This document shows positions 10,992-23,724 of a DNA stretch of 64,000 nucleotides, in pieces. Position numbers and translations under genes: made by a program. Below the pieces are notes generated by a model. It saw only the letters and a program-made list of their open reading frames with translations, was not told the origin of the DNA and ran no database searches. The DNA is taken from contig NW_025316721.1 of the NCBI RefSeq assembly GCF_910594005.1, forward strand, positions 310,001 through 374,000, given 5' to 3'. Position 1 is the first letter of the stretch. Each line of letters begins with the position of its first letter. Source of the DNA: Cervus elaphus. Lineage: Eukaryota; Chordata; Mammalia; Artiodactyla; Cervidae.

Positions 10992-11787
10992 TTACCACAA
11001 GCACCTCAAGAGGAGGCTTCTCTCAGCTCTAGCTATGTGAGAGGGACCCTGAGTTTGTGGCCTCAAGTGGAATGGAAACCGCGATGCTCTGACTCGAAAT
11101 AAGGCCGGATATCCCTGCAGTGACTTGAATGCAGGCTCGTCTTGCATCTCCCAAGACGAAAGGATGTCTGAATCCCCTGGGGAGACCACAGAGAAAAACC
11201 TAGTTCCCCACCTCATCGCGACCGGAGGCCTCACATCCTTTGAAAACTCCAGAGGTACGCGGAGATCAGTGCCTCCAAAGGAGACGATGCCTGACGCCTC
11301 GTGAAACTTGATAGGAGACCCAGGATTCCTGTGGCACGTGGAAAGGGACCCTTGGTCTCCCGCCTCAGCTGGAGAGGCGTCCCAATTGCCCTGCCAAGCC
11401 TCGAGGAGAATCCCGAGTTGTCCCTCGCAACTAGGCAGGAGTCCTGACGTCGCTGAACAAACACGTGGGTGGAAGGGCCATCCCCGTCGGAACTCGAGAA
11501 TATACCCCAGGTTCCTGCCGCAACTCGAGAAAAACCATGAGACTTCCCCCTCGCCACGAGATGAGCCCCGATTCCCCTGCAGTGCGTGCAGAGCAATTCC
11601 GTGTTGCACATCACACATGAAAGGAGCCTTGATTTCCTTGATGGCACTCCAGAGAAACCCAAAGAACACTGTTTCAAGGCTAGAGGGATCCTGAGGTCAC
11701 TGTAGCAACAAGAAAGAGCTCCGTGGACCATAAATCAACTGGAGATGAGAGGTTAGTTCCTGGCTTCGACTCCAGAGGAATACCACC
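10992..11787. repeat. Monomer 14
   Basis: 796 bp. Markers are CGATGCTCTG, GACGCCTCGTG, GGAGACCCAGG, GTCGGAACTCG, GAGCCCCGATT and CTGCAGTGCG. It is a near duplicate of 14176. Confidence 0.95.
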
Positions 11788-12583
11788 TTACCACAAGCAC
11801 CTCAAGAGGAGGCTTCTCTCAGCTCTAGGTATGTGAGAGGGAACCTGAGTTTTCGGCCACAAGTGGAATGGACACCGCCATGCCCTGACTGGAAATAAGG
11901 CCGGATATCCCTGCAGTGACTTGAATGCAGGCTCGTCTTGCATCTCCCAAGACGAAAGGATGTCTGAATCCCCTGTGGAGACCACAGAGAAACACCTAGT
12001 TCCCCACCTCATCGCGACCTGAGGCCTCACATCCTTTGAAAACTCCACAGGTACGCGGAGATCAGTGCCTCCAAAGGAGACGATGCCTGACTCCTCGTGA
12101 AACTTCTTAGGAGTCCCAGGATTCCTGTGGCACGTGGAAAGGAACCCTTGGTCTCCCGCCTCAGCTGGAGAGGCATCCCAATTGCCCTGCCAAGCCTCGA
12201 GGAGAATTCCGAGTTGTCGCTCGCAACTAGGCAGGAGTCCTGACTTCGCTGAACAAACACGAGGGTGGAAGGGCCATCCCCGTCGTAACTCGAGAATATA
12301 ACCCATGTTCCTACCGCAACTCGAGAAAAACCGTGAGACTTCCCCCTCGCCGTAAGATGAGGCCCGATTCCCCTGCACTGCATTCAAAGCAATTCCGTGC
12401 TGCACATCAAACATGAAAGGAGCCTTGATTTCCTTGATGGCACTCCAGAGAAACCCCAAGAAAACTGTTTCAAGGCTAGAGAGATCCTGAGGTCACTGTA
12501 GCCACACGAAAGAGCTCCGTTGACCAAAAATCAACTCGAGAAGAGAGGTTAGTCCCTGGCTTCGACTCCAGAGGAATACCACC
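11788..12583. repeat. Monomer 15, type A
   Basis: 796 bp. Left half: GTTTTCGGCC, CGCCATGCCC, GACTGGAAAT. Then CTCCACAGG, TTGTCGCTCG, CACGAGGGTGG, CCATGTTCCTACCG, CCGTTGACC. It is a near duplicate of 14972. Confidence 0.95.
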
Positions 12584-13379
12584 TTACCACAAGCACCTCA
12601 AGAGGAGGCTTCTCTCAGCTCTAGGTATGTGAGAGGGACCCTGAGTTTGCGGCCTCAAGTGGAATGGACACTGCGATGCCCTGACGCAAAATAACGCCGG
12701 ATATCCCTGCAGTGACTTGAATGCAGGCTCGTTTTGCATCTCCCAAGATGAAAGGATGTCTGAATCCCCTGTGGGGATCACAGAGAAAGACCTAGTTCCC
12801 CAACTCATCGCGACCGGAGGCCTCACATCCTTTGAAAACTCCAGAAGTACACGGAGATCAGTGCCTCCAAAGGAGACGATGCCTGACTCATCGTGAAACT
12901 TTTTAGGAGTCCCAGGATTCCTGTGGCACGTGGAAAGGGACCCTTGGTCTCCCGCCTCAGCTGGAGAGGCGTCCCAATTGCCCTGTGAAGCCTCGAAGAG
13001 AATCCCGAGTTGTCCCTCGCAACTAGGCAGGAGTCCTGACTTCGCTGAACAAACACGTGGGTGGAAGGGCCATCCCCGTCGTAACTCGAGAATATACCCC
13101 AGGTTCCCGTCGCAACTCGAGAAAAACCATGAGACTTCCCCCTCGCCGCTAGATGAGGCCTGATTCCCCTGGACTGCGTGCAGAGCAATTCCGTCTTGAA
13201 CATCACACATGAAAGGAGCCTTGATTTCCTTGATGGCACTCCAGAGAATCCCCAAGAACACTCTTTCAAGGCTAGAGGGATCCTGAGGTCACTGTAGCAA
13301 CAAGAAAGAGCGCCGTGGACCAAAAATCAACTCGAGATGAGAGGTTAGTCCCTGGCTTCGACTCCAGAGGAATACCACC
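12584..13379. repeat. Monomer 16, chimaera at the duplication junction
   Basis: 796 bp. Up to 12997 it matches the monomer at 15768 (H-left, CTTTTTAGG, CTCGAAGAG). From 13041 it matches the monomer at 9400 (GACTTCGCTG, CTGGACTGCG). The crossover lies in the identical stretch between. Confidence 0.95.
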
Positions 13380-14175
13380 TTACCACAAGCACCTCAAGAG
13401 GAGGCTTCTCTCAGCTCTAGGTATGTGAGAGGGACCCTGAGTTTGTGGCCTCAAGTGGAATGGAAACCGCGATGCCCTGACTCGAAATAAGGCCGAATAT
13501 CCCTGCAGTGACTTGAATGCAGGCTCGTCTTGCATCTCCCAAGACGAAAGGATGTCTGAATCCCCTGGGGAGACCACAGAGAAAAACCTAGTTCCCCACC
13601 TCATCGCGACCGGAGGCCTCACATCCTTTGAAAACTTCAGAGGTACGCGGAGATCAGTGCCTCCAAAGGAGACGATGCCTGATGCCTCGTGAAACTTGAT
13701 AGGAGTCCCAGGATTCCTGTGGCACGTGGAAAGGGACCCTTGGTCTCCCGCCTCAGCTGGAGAGGCGTCCCAATTGCCCTGCCAAGCCTCGAGGAGAATC
13801 CCGAGTTGTCCCTCGCAACTAGGCAGGAGTCCTGACGTCGCTGAACAAACACGTGGGTGGAAGGGCCATCCCCGTCGTAACTCGAGAATATACCCCAGGT
13901 TGCCACCGCAACTCGAGAAAAACCGTGAGACTTCCCCCTCGCCGTAAGATGAGGCCCGATTCCCCTGCACTGCATTCAAAGCAATTCCGTGTTGCACATC
14001 AAACATGAAAGGAGCCTTGATTTCCTTGATGGCTCTCCAGAGAAACCCCAAGAACACTGTTTCAAGGGTAGAGGGATCCTGAGGTCACTGTAGCAACAAG
14101 AAAGAGCTCCGTGGACCACAAATCAACTCGAGATGAGAGGTTAGTCCCTGGCTTCGACTCCAGAGGAATACCACC
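13380..14175. repeat. Monomer 17, type A right half
   Basis: 796 bp. Second copy of the monomer at 10196; differences include CTCCCAAGACG and GATGCCTCGTG. Confidence 0.95.
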
Positions 14176-14971
14176 TTACCACAAGCACCTCAAGAGGAGG
14201 CTTCTCTCAGCTCTAGCTATGTGAGAGGGACCCTGAGTTTGTGGCCTCAAGTGGAATGGAAACCGCGATGCTCTGACTCGAAATAAGGCCGGATATCCCT
14301 GCAGTGACTTGAATGCAGGCTCGTCTTGCATCTCCCAAGACGAAAGGATGTCTGAATCCCCTGGGGAGACCACAGAGAAAAACCTAGTTCCCCACCACAT
14401 CGCGACCGGAGGCCTCACATCCTTTGAAAACTCCAGAGGTACGCGGAGATCAGTGCCTCCAAAGGAGACGATGCCTGACGCCTCGTGAAACTTGATAGGA
14501 GACCCAGGATTCCTGTGGCACGTGGAAAGGGACCCTTGGTCTCCCGCCTCAGCTGGAGAGGCGTCCCAATTGCCCTGCCAAGCCTCGAGGAGAATCCCGA
14601 GTTGTCCCTCGCAACTAGGCAGGAGTCCTGACGTCGCTGAACAAACACGTGGGTGGAAGGGCCATCCCCGTCGGAACTCGAGAATATACCCCAGGTTCCT
14701 GCCGCAACTCGAGAAAAACCATGAGACTTCCCCCTCGCCACGAGATGAGCCCCGATTCCCCTGCAGTGCGTGCAGAGCAATTCCGTGTTGCACATCACAC
14801 ATGAAAGGAGCCTTGATTTCCTTGATGGCACTCCAGAGAAACCCAAAGAACACTGTTTCAAGGCTAGAGGGATCCTGAGGTCACTGTAGCAACAAGAAAG
14901 AGCTCCGTGGACCATAAATCAACTGGAGATGAGAGGTTAGTTCCTGGCTTCGACTCCAGAGGAATACCACC
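14176..14971. repeat. Monomer 18
   Basis: 796 bp. Second copy of the monomer at 10992; the one change I noted is CCCACCACATCG in place of CCCACCTCATCG. Confidence 0.95.
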
Positions 14972-15767
14972 TTACCACAAGCACCTCAAGAGGAGGCTTC
15001 TCTCAGCTCTAGGTATGTGAGAGGGATCCTGAGTTTTCGGCCACAAGTGGAATGGACACCGCCATGCCCTGACTGGAAATAAGGCCGGATATCCCTGCAG
15101 TGACTTGAATGCAGGCTCGTCTTGCATCTCCCAAGACGAAAGGATGTCTGAATCCCCTGTGGAGACCACAGAGAAACACCTAGTTCCCCACCTCATCGCG
15201 ACCTGAGGCCTCACATCCTTTGAAAACTCCACAGGTACGCGGAGATCAGTGCCTCCAAAGGAGACGATGCCTGACTCCTCGTGAAACTTCTTAGGAGTCC
15301 CAGGATTCCTGTGGCACGTGGAAAGGAACCCTTGGTCTCCCGCCTCAGCTGGAGAGGCATCCCAATTGCCCTGCCAAGCCTCGAGGAGAATTCCGAGTTG
15401 TCGCTCGCAACTAGGCAGGAGTCCTGACTTCGCTGAACAAACACGAGGGTGGAAGGGCCATCCCCGTCGTAACTCGAGAATATAACCCATGTTCCTACCG
15501 CAACTCGAGAAAAACCGTGAGACTTCCCCCTCGCCGTAAGATGAGGCCCGATTCCCCTGCACTGCATTCAAAGCAATTCCGTGCTGCACATCAAACATGA
15601 AAGGAGCCTTGATTTCCTTGATGGCACTCCAGAGAATCCCCAAGAAAACTGTTTCAAGGCTAGAGAGATCCTGAGGTCACTGTAGCCACACGAAAGAGCT
15701 CCGTTGACCAAAAATCAACTCGAGATCAGAGGTTAGTCCCTGGCTTCGACTCCAGAGGAATACCACC
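14972..15767. repeat. Monomer 19, type A
   Basis: 796 bp. Second copy of the monomer at 11788; differences include GGGATCCTGAG (a second BamHI-type site), GAGAATCCCC and CGAGATCAGAGG. Confidence 0.95.
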
Positions 15768-16563
15768 TTACCACAAGCACCTCAAGAGGAGGCTTCTCTC
15801 AGCTCTAGGTATGTGAGAGGGACCCTGAGTTTGCGGCCTCAAGTGGAATGGACACTGCGATGCCCTGACGCAAAATAACGCCGGATATCCCTGCAGTGAC
15901 TTGAATGCAGGCTCGTTTTGCATCTCCCAAGATGAAAGGATGTCTGAATCCCCTGTGGGGATCACAGAGAAAGACCTAGTTCCCCAACTCATCGCGACCG
16001 GAGGCCTCACATCCTTTGAAAACTCCAGAGGTACACGGAGATCAGTGCCTCCAAAGGAGACGATGCCTGACTCATCGTGAAACTTTTTAGGAGTCCCAGG
16101 ATTCCTGTGGCACGTGGAAAGGGACCCTTGGTCTCCCGCCTCAGCTGGAGAGGCGTCCCAATTGCCCTGCGAAGCCTCGAAGAGAATCCCGAGTTGTCCC
16201 TCGCAACTAGGCAGGAGTCCTGACGTCGCTGAACAAACACGTGTTTGGAAGGGCCATCCACGTCGTAACTTGAGAATATACCCCAGGTTCCCGCCGCAAC
16301 TCGAGAAAAACCATGAGACTTCCACCTCGCCGCGAGATGAGGCCCAATTTCCCTGCACTGCGTGCAGAGCAATTCCGTGTTGCACATCACACATGAAAGG
16401 AGCCTTGATTTCCTTGATGGCACTCCAGAGAAACCCCAAGAACACTGTTTCAAGGCCAGAGGGATCCTGAGGTCACTGTAGCAACACGAAAGAGCTCCGT
16501 GGACTATAAATCAACTGGAGATTAGAGGTTAGTCCCTGGCTTCGACTCCAGAGGAATACCACC
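15768..16563. repeat. Monomer 20, H-left
   Basis: 796 bp. The left part, to ~16,200, closes the 3184-bp duplication. Beyond it the sequence is single-copy-like: CACGTGTTTGG, CATCCACGTCG, CTTCCACCTCG, GCCCAATTTCCC, GACTATAAATC. Confidence 0.95.
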
Positions 16564-17359
16564 TTACCACAAGCACCTCAAGAGGAGGCTTCTCTCAGCT
16601 CTAGGTATGTGAGAGGGACCCTGAGTTTGCAGCCACAAGTGGAATGGACACCGCGATGCCCTGACTGGAAATAAGGCTGGATATCCCTGCAGTGACTTGA
16701 ATGCAGGCTCGTCTTGCATCTCCCAAGACGAAAGGATGTCTGAATCCCCTGTGGAGACCACAGAGAAACACCTAGTTCCCCACCTCATCGCGACCTGAGG
16801 CCTCACATCCTTTGAAAACTCCAGAGGTACGCGGAGATCAGTGCCTTCAAAGGAGACGATGCCTGACTCCTCGTGAAACTTCTTAGGAGTCCCAGGATTC
16901 TTGTGGCACGTGGAAAGGGACCCTTGGTCTCCCGCCTCAGCTGGAGAGGCGTCCCAATTGCCCTGCCAAGCCGGGAGGAGAATCCCGAGTTGTCCCTCGC
17001 AACTAGGCAGGAGTCCTGACGTCACTGAACAAACACGTGGGTGGAAGGACCAGCCCCGTCGTAACTCGAGAATATACCCCAGGTTCCCGCCGCAACTCGA
17101 GAAAAACCATGAGACTTCCCCCTCGCCGCGAGATGAGGCCCGATTCCCCTGCACTGCGTGCAGAGCAATTCCGTCTTGAACATCACACATGAAAGGAGCC
17201 TTGATTTCCTTGATGGTACTCCAGAGAAACCCCAAGAACACTGTTTCAAGGCCAGAGGAATCCTGAGGTCACTGTAGCAACACGAAAGAGCTCCGTGGAC
17301 CAAAAATCAACTCGAGATGAGAGGTTAGTCCCTAGCTTCGACTCCAGAGGAATACCACC
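16564..17359. repeat. Monomer 21
   Basis: 796 bp. Left and middle resemble the monomer at 51547 (GCAGCCACAAG, GACTGG, AAACACCTAG, GTGCCTTCAAAG, CTTCTTAGG). It carries the D-like GCCGGGAGG without CCGAATT, and TGACGTCACTG. Confidence 0.95.
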
Positions 17360-18155
17360 TTACCACAAGCACCTCAAGAGGAGGCTTCTCTCAGCTCTAG
17401 GTATGTGAGAGGGACCCTGAGTTTGTGGCCTCAAGTGGAATGGACACCGCGATGCCCTGACTCGAAATAAGGCCGGATATCCCTGCAGTGACTTGAATGC
17501 AGGCTCGTCTTGCATCTCCCAAGACGAAAGGATGTCTGAATCCCCTGTGGAGACCACAGAGAAACACCTAGTTCCCCACCTCATCGCGACCGGAGGCCTC
17601 ACATCTTTTGAAAACTCCAGAGGTACGCGGAGATCAGTGCCTCCAAAGGAGACGATGCCTGACTCCTCGTGAAACTTGATAGGAGTCCCAGGATTCCTGT
17701 GGCACGTGGAAAGGGACCCTTGGTCTCCCGCCTCAGCTCGAGAGGCGTCCCAAATGCCCTGCCAAGCCTCGAGGAGAATCCCGAGTTTTCCCTCGCAACT
17801 AGGCAGGAGTCCTGCCGTCGCTGAACAAACACTTGTGTGGAGGGGCTATCCCCATCGTAACTCGAGAATATACCCCAGGTTCCCGCCGCAACTCGAGAAA
17901 AACCATGAGACTTCCCCCTCGCCGCGAGATGAGGCCCGATTCCCCTGCACTGCGTGCAGAGCAATTCCGTGTTGCACATCACACATGAAAGGAGCCTTGA
18001 TTTCCTTGATGGCACTCCAGAGAAACCCCAAGAACACTGTTTCAAGGCTAGAGGGATCCTGAGGTCACTGTAGCAACACGAAAGAGCTCCGTGGACCAAA
18101 AATCAACTCGAGATGAGAGGTTAGTTCTTGGCTTCGACTCCAGAGGAATACCACC
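17360..18155. repeat. Monomer 22, type C
   Basis: 796 bp. C-type right half: ACATCTTTTG, AGCTCGAGAGG, CCCAAATGCC, GAGTTTTCCC, CACTTGTGTGG, GGGGCTATCC. This is the first member of the C-D-E-F/A repeat. Confidence 0.95.
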
Positions 18156-18951
18156 TTACCACAAGCACCTCAAGAGGAGGCTTCTCTCAGCTCTAGGTAT
18201 GTGAGAGGGACCCTGAGTTTGCGGCCTCAAGTGGAAAGGACACCGCGATGCCCTGACTCAAAATAAGGCCGGATATCCCTGCAGTGACTTGAATGCCGGC
18301 TCGTCTTGCATCTCCCAAGACGAAAGGATGTCTGAATCCCCTCTGGAGACCACAGAGAAAGACCTAGTTCCCCACCTCATCGCGACCGGAGGCCTCACAT
18401 CCTTTGAAAACTCCAGAGGTACGCAGAGATCAGTGCCTCCAAAGAAGACGATGCCTGATTCCTCGTGAAACTTGATAGGAGTCCCAGGATTCCTGTGGCA
18501 CGTGGAAAGGGACCCTTAGTCTCCCGCCTCAGCTGGAGAGGCGTCCGAATTGCCCTGCCAAGCCGGGAGGAGAATCCCGAGTTGTCCCTCGCAACTAGGC
18601 AGGAGTCCTGACGTCGCTGAACAAAGACGTAGGTGGAAGGGCCATCCCCGTCGTAACTCGAGAATATACCCCAGGTTCCCGCCGCAACTCGAGAAAAACC
18701 ATGAGACCTCCCCCTCGCCGCGAGATGATGCCCGATTCCCCTGCACTGCGTGCAGAGCAATTCCGTGTTGCACATCACACATGAAAGGAGCCTTGATTTC
18801 CTTGATGGCACTCCAGAGAAACCCCAAGAACACTGTTTCAAGGCTAGAGGGATCCTGAGGTCACTGTAGCAACACGAAAGAGCTCCGTGGACCAAAAATC
18901 AACTCGAGATGAGAGGTTAGTCCCTGGCTTCGACTCCAGAGGAATACCACC
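18156..18951. repeat. Monomer 23, type D
   Basis: 796 bp. GGAAAGGACACC, GACTCAAAAT, GCCGGCTCG, CCTCTGGAGACC, AAGAAGACGATG, GTCCGAATT, GCCGGGAGG, GAGACCTCCC. Private: CCCTTAGTC and GAGATGATGCCC. Confidence 0.95.
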
Positions 18952-19746
18952 TTACCACAAGCACCTCAAGAGGAGGCTTATCTCAGCTCTAGGTATGTGA
19001 GAGGGACCCTGAGTTTGCGGCCACAAGTGGAATGGACACCGCGATGCACTGACGTGAAATAAGGCCGGATATCCCTGCAGTGACTTGAATGCAGGCTCGT
19101 CTTGCATCTCCCAAGATGAAAGGATGTCTGAATCCCCTGTGGAGACCACAGAAAAACACCTAGTTCCCCACCTCATGGCGACCGGAAGCCTCACATCCTT
19201 GGAAAACTCCAGAGGTACGCAGAGATCAGTGCCTCCAAAGGAGACGATGCCTGACTCCTCGTGAAACTTGATAGGAGTCCCAGGATTCCTGTGGCACGTG
19301 GAAAGGGACCCTTGGTCTCCTGCCTCAGCTGGAGAGGCGTCCCAATTGCCCTGCCAAGCCTCGAGGAGAATCCCGAGTTGTCCCTCGCAACTAGGCAAGA
19401 GTCCTGCCGTCGCTGAAGAAACACGTGGGTGTAAGGGACATCCCCGTCGTAACTCGAGAGTATACCCCAGGATCCCGCCGCAACTCGAGAAAAACCATGA
19501 GACTTCCCCCTCGCCGCGAGATGAGGCCCGATTCCCCTGCACTGCGTGCAGAGCAATTCCGTGTTGCACATCACACATGAAAGGAGCCTTGATTTCCTTG
19601 ATGGCACTCCAGAGAAACCCCAAGAACACTGTTTCAAGGCTAGAGGGATCCTGAGGTCACTGTAGCAACACGAAAGAGCTCCGTGGACCAAAGTTCAACT
19701 CGAGATGAGAGGTTAGTCCCTGGCTTCGACTCCAGAGGAAACCACC
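18952..19746. repeat. Monomer 24, type E
   Basis: 795 bp (terminal GGAAACCACC). GCTTATCTC, CACTGACGTG, CATGGCGACC, CCTTGGAAAAC, GGTGTAAGGGAC, CAGGATCCCG (extra BamHI-like site), AAAGTTCAAC. Confidence 0.95.
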
Positions 19747-20542
19747 TTACCACAAGCACCTCAAGAGGAGGCTTCTCTCAGCTCTAAGTATGTGAGAGGG
19801 ACCCTGAGTTTGCGGCCTCAAGTGGAATGGACACCGCGATGCCCTGACTCGAAATAAGGCCGGATATCCCTGCAGTGACTTGAATGCAGGCTCGTCTTGC
19901 ATCTCCCAAGACGAAAGGATGTCTGAATACCCTGTGGAGACCACAGAGAAAGACCTAGTTCCCCACCTCATTGCGACCGGAGGCCTCACATACTTTGAAA
20001 ACTCCAGAGGTACACTGAGATCAGTGCCTCCAAAGGAGACGATGCCTGACTCCTCGTGAAACTTGATAGGAGTCCCAGGATTCCTGCGGCACGTGGAAAG
20101 GGACACTTGGTCTCCCGCCTCAGCTGGAGAGGCGTCCCAATTGCCCTGTCAAACCTCGAGGAGAATCCCGAGTTGTCCCTCGCAACTAGGCAGGAGTCCT
20201 GACGTCGCTGAACAAACACGTGGGTGGAAGGGCCATCCCAGTCGTAACTCGAGAATATAGCCCAGGTTCCCCCCGCAACTCAAGAAAAACCATTAGACTT
20301 CCCCATCGCCGCAAGATGAGGCCCGATTCCCCTGCACTGCATTCAAAGCAATTCCGTGTTGCACATCAAACATGAAAGGAGCCTTGATTTCCTTGATGGC
20401 ACTCCAGAGAAACCCCAAGAACACTGTTTCAAGGCTAGAGGGATCCTGAGGTCACTGTAGCAACACTAAAGAGCTCCGTGGACCAAAAATCAACTCGAGA
20501 TGAGAGGTTAGTCCCTGGCTTCGACTCCAGAGGAATACCACC
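19747..20542. repeat. Monomer 25, F/A
   Basis: 796 bp. CTCTAAGTATG, GAATACCCTG, CATTGCGACC, ACATACTTTG, CTGCGGCACG, CTGTCAAACC, CCCAGTCG, then A-type GCAAGATG and CATTCAAAGC. Confidence 0.95.
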
Positions 20543-21337
20543 TTACCACAAGCACCTCAAGAGGAGGCTTCTCTCAGCTCTAGGTATGTGAGAGGGACCC
20601 TGAGTTTTCGGCCACAAGTGGAATGGACACCGCCATGCCCTGACTGGAAATAAGGCTGGATATCCCTGCAGTGACTTGAATGCACCTCGTCTTGCATCTC
20701 CCAAGACGAAAGGATGTCTGAATCCCCTGTGGAGACCACAGAGAAACACCTAGTTCCCCACCTCATCGCGACCGGAGGCCTCACATCTTTTGAAAACTCC
20801 AGAGGTACGCGGAGATCAGTGCCTCCAAAGGAGACGATGCCTGACTCCTCGTGAAACTTGATAGGAGTCCCAGGATTCCTGTGGCACGTGGAAAGGGACC
20901 CTTGGTCTCCCGCCTCAGCTCGAGAGGCGTCCCAAATGCCCTGCCAAGCCTCGAGGAGAATCCCGAGTTTTCCCTCGCAACTAGGCAGGAGTCCTGCCGT
21001 CGCTGAACAAACACTTGTGTGGAGGGGCTATCCCCGTCGTAACTCGAGAATATACCCCAGGTTCCCGCCGCAACTCGAGAAAAACCATGAGACTTCCCCC
21101 TCGCCGCGAGATGAGGCCCGATTCCCCTGCACTGCGTGCAGAGCAATTCCGTGTTGCACATCACACATGAAAGGAGCCTTGATTTCCTTGATGGCACTCC
21201 AGAGAAACCCCAAGAACACTGTTTCAAGGCTAGAGGCATCCTGAGGTCTCTTTAGCAACACGAAAGAGCTCCGTGGACCAAAAATCAACTCGAGATGAGA
21301 GGTTATTTCCTGGCTTCGACTCCAGAGGAATACCACC
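20543..21337. repeat. Monomer 26, A-left/C-right
   Basis: 795 bp; a base is lost in GAATGCACCTCG. The left resembles the monomer at 14972. From ~20775 it is C-type, as at 17360. The end has GAGGCATCC and GGTCTCTTTAGC. Confidence 0.95.
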
Positions 21338-22133
21338 TTACCACAAGCACCTCAAGAGGAGGCTTCTCTCAGCTCTAGGTATGTGAGAGGGACCCTGAGT
21401 TTGCGGCCTCAAGTGGAAAGGACACCGCGATGCCCTGACTCAAAATAAGGCCGGATATCCCTGCAGTGACTTGAATGCCGGCTCGTCTTGCATCTCCCAA
21501 GACGAAAGGATGTCTGAATCCCCTCTGGAGACCACAGAGAAAGACCTAGTTCCCCACCTCATCGCGACCGGAGGCCTCACATCCTTTGAAAACTCCAGAG
21601 GTACGCAGAGATCAGTGCCTCCAAAGAAGACGATGCCTGATTCCTCGTGAAACTTGATAGGAGTCCCAGGATTCCTGTGGCACGTGGAAAGGGACCCTTG
21701 GTCTCCCGCCTCAGCTGGAGAGGCGTCCGAATTGCCCTGCCAAGCCGGGAGGAGAATCCCGAGTTGTCCCTCGCAACTAGGCAGGAGTCCTGACGTCGCT
21801 GAACAAACACGTAGGTGGAAGGGCCATCCCCGTCGTAACTCGAGAATATACCCCAGGTTCCCGCCGCAACTCGAGAAAAACCATGAGACCTCCCCCTCGC
21901 CGCGAGATGAGGCCCGATTCCCCTGCACTGCGTGCAGAGCAATTCCGTGTTGCACATCACACATGAAAGGAGCCTTGATTTCCTTGATGGCACTCCAGAG
22001 AAACCCCAAGAACACTGTTTCAAGGCTAGAGGGATCCTGAGGTCACTGTAGCAACACGAAAGAGCTCCGTGGACCAAAAATCAACTCGAGATGAGAGGTT
22101 AGTCCCTGGCTTCGACTCCAGAGGAATACCACC
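21338..22133. repeat. Monomer 27, type D
   Basis: 796 bp. Second copy of the monomer at 18156, with the commoner CCCTTGGTC, AACAAACACGTAGG and GAGATGAGGCCC. Confidence 0.95.
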
Positions 22134-22929
22134 TTACCACAAGCACCTCAAGAGGAGGCTTATCTCAGCTCTAGGTATGTGAGAGGGACCCTGAGTTTGC
22201 GGCCACAAGTGGAATGGACACCGCGATGCACTGACGTGAAATAAGGCCGGATATCCCTGCAGTGACTTGAATGCAGGCTCGTCTTGCATCTCCCAAGATG
22301 AAAGGATGTCTGAATCCCCTGTGGAGACCACAGAAAAACACCTAGTTCCCCACCTCATGGCGACCGGAATCCTCACATCCTTGGAAAACTCCAGAGGTAC
22401 GCAGAGATCAGTGCCTCCAAAGGAGACGATGCCTGACTCCTCGTGAAACTTGATAGGAGTCCCAGGATTCCTGTGGCACGTGGAAAGGGACCCTTGGTCT
22501 CCTGCCTCAGCTGGAGAGGCGTCCCAATTGCCCTGCCAAGCCTCGAGGAGAATCCCGAGTTGTCCCTCGCAACTAGGCAAGAGTCCTGCCGTCGCTGAAG
22601 AAACACGTGGGTGTAAGGGACATCCCCGTCGTAACTCGAGAGTATACCCCAGGATCCCGCCGCAACTCGAGAAAAACCATGAGACTTCCCCCTCGCCGCG
22701 AGATGAGGCCCGATTCCCCTGCACTGCGTGCAGAGCAATTCCGTGTTGCACATCACACATGAAAGGAGCCTTGATTTCCTTGATGGCACTCCAGAGAAAC
22801 CCCAAGAACACTGTTTCAAGGCTAGAGGGATCCTGAGGTCACTGTAGCAACACGAAAGAGCTCCGTGGACCAAAGTTCAACTCGAGATGAGAGGTTAGTC
22901 CCTGGCTTCGACTCCAGAGGAATACCACC
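22134..22929. repeat. Monomer 28, type E
   Basis: 796 bp. Second copy of 18952; it keeps the full GAGGAATACCACC end and has GGAATCCTCAC, which destroys the StuI site. Confidence 0.95.
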
Positions 22930-23724
22930 TTACCACAAGCACCTCAAGAGGAGGCTTCTCTCAGCTCTAGGTATGTGAGAGGGACCCTGAGTTTGCGGCC
23001 TCAAGTGGAATGGACACCGCGATGCCCTGACTCGAAATAAGGCCTGATATCCCTGCAGTGACTTGAATGCAGGCTCGTCTTGCATCTCCCAAGACGAAAG
23101 GATGTCTGAATACCCTGTGGAGACCACAGAGAAAGACCTAGTTCCCCACCTCATTGCGACCGGAGGCCTCACATACTTTGAAAACTCCAGAGGTACACTG
23201 AGATCAGTGCCTCCAAAGGAGACGATGCCTGACTCCTCGTGAAACTTGATAGGAGTCCCAGGATTCCTGCGGCACGTGGAAAGGGACACTTGGTCTCCCG
23301 CCTCAGCTGGAGAGGCGTCCCAATTGCCCTGTCAAACCTCGAGGAGAATCCCGAGTTGTCCCTCGCAACTAGGCAGGAGTCCTGACGTCGCTGAACAAAC
23401 ACGTGGGTGGAAGGGCCATCCCAGTCGTAACTCGAGAATATAGCCCAGGTTCCCCCCGCAACTCAGGAAAAACCATTAGACTTCCCCCTCGCCGCAAGAT
23501 GAGGCCCGATTCCCCTGCACTGCATTCAAAGCAATTCCGTGTTGCACATCAAACATGAAAGGAGCCTTGATTTCCTTGATGGCACTCCAGAGAATCCCAA
23601 GAACACTGTTTCAAGGCTAGAGGGATCCTGAGGTCACTGTAGCAACACTAAAGAGCTCCGTGGACCAAAAATCAACTCGAGATGAGAGGTTAGTCCCTGG
23701 CTTCGACTCCAGAGGAATACCACC
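22930..23724. repeat. Monomer 29, F/A
   Basis: 795 bp; a base is lost in GAGAATCCCAAG. Second copy of 19747 with GGCCTGATATCC and CTCAGGAAAAACC. Confidence 0.95.

Larger units (their letters stand above)
9814..16224. repeat. Tandem duplication of a 3184-bp four-monomer block
   Basis: About 9,814-12,998 and 12,998-16,182 are near-identical at an offset of 3184 bp. By eye I find about nine differences, for example CTCCTAAG/CTCCCAAG near 10355/13539, GACGCC/GATGCC near 10498/13682, CCTCATCG/CCACATCG near 11215/14398 and CCTGTGAAG/CCTGCGAAG near 12984/16168. The copy 1/copy 2 junction falls inside the monomer at 12584, between an H-type base at 12997 and an M12-type base at 13041. Copy 2 ends in the monomer at 15768, before 16225. 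A single unequal exchange explains the structure. Confidence 0.88.
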
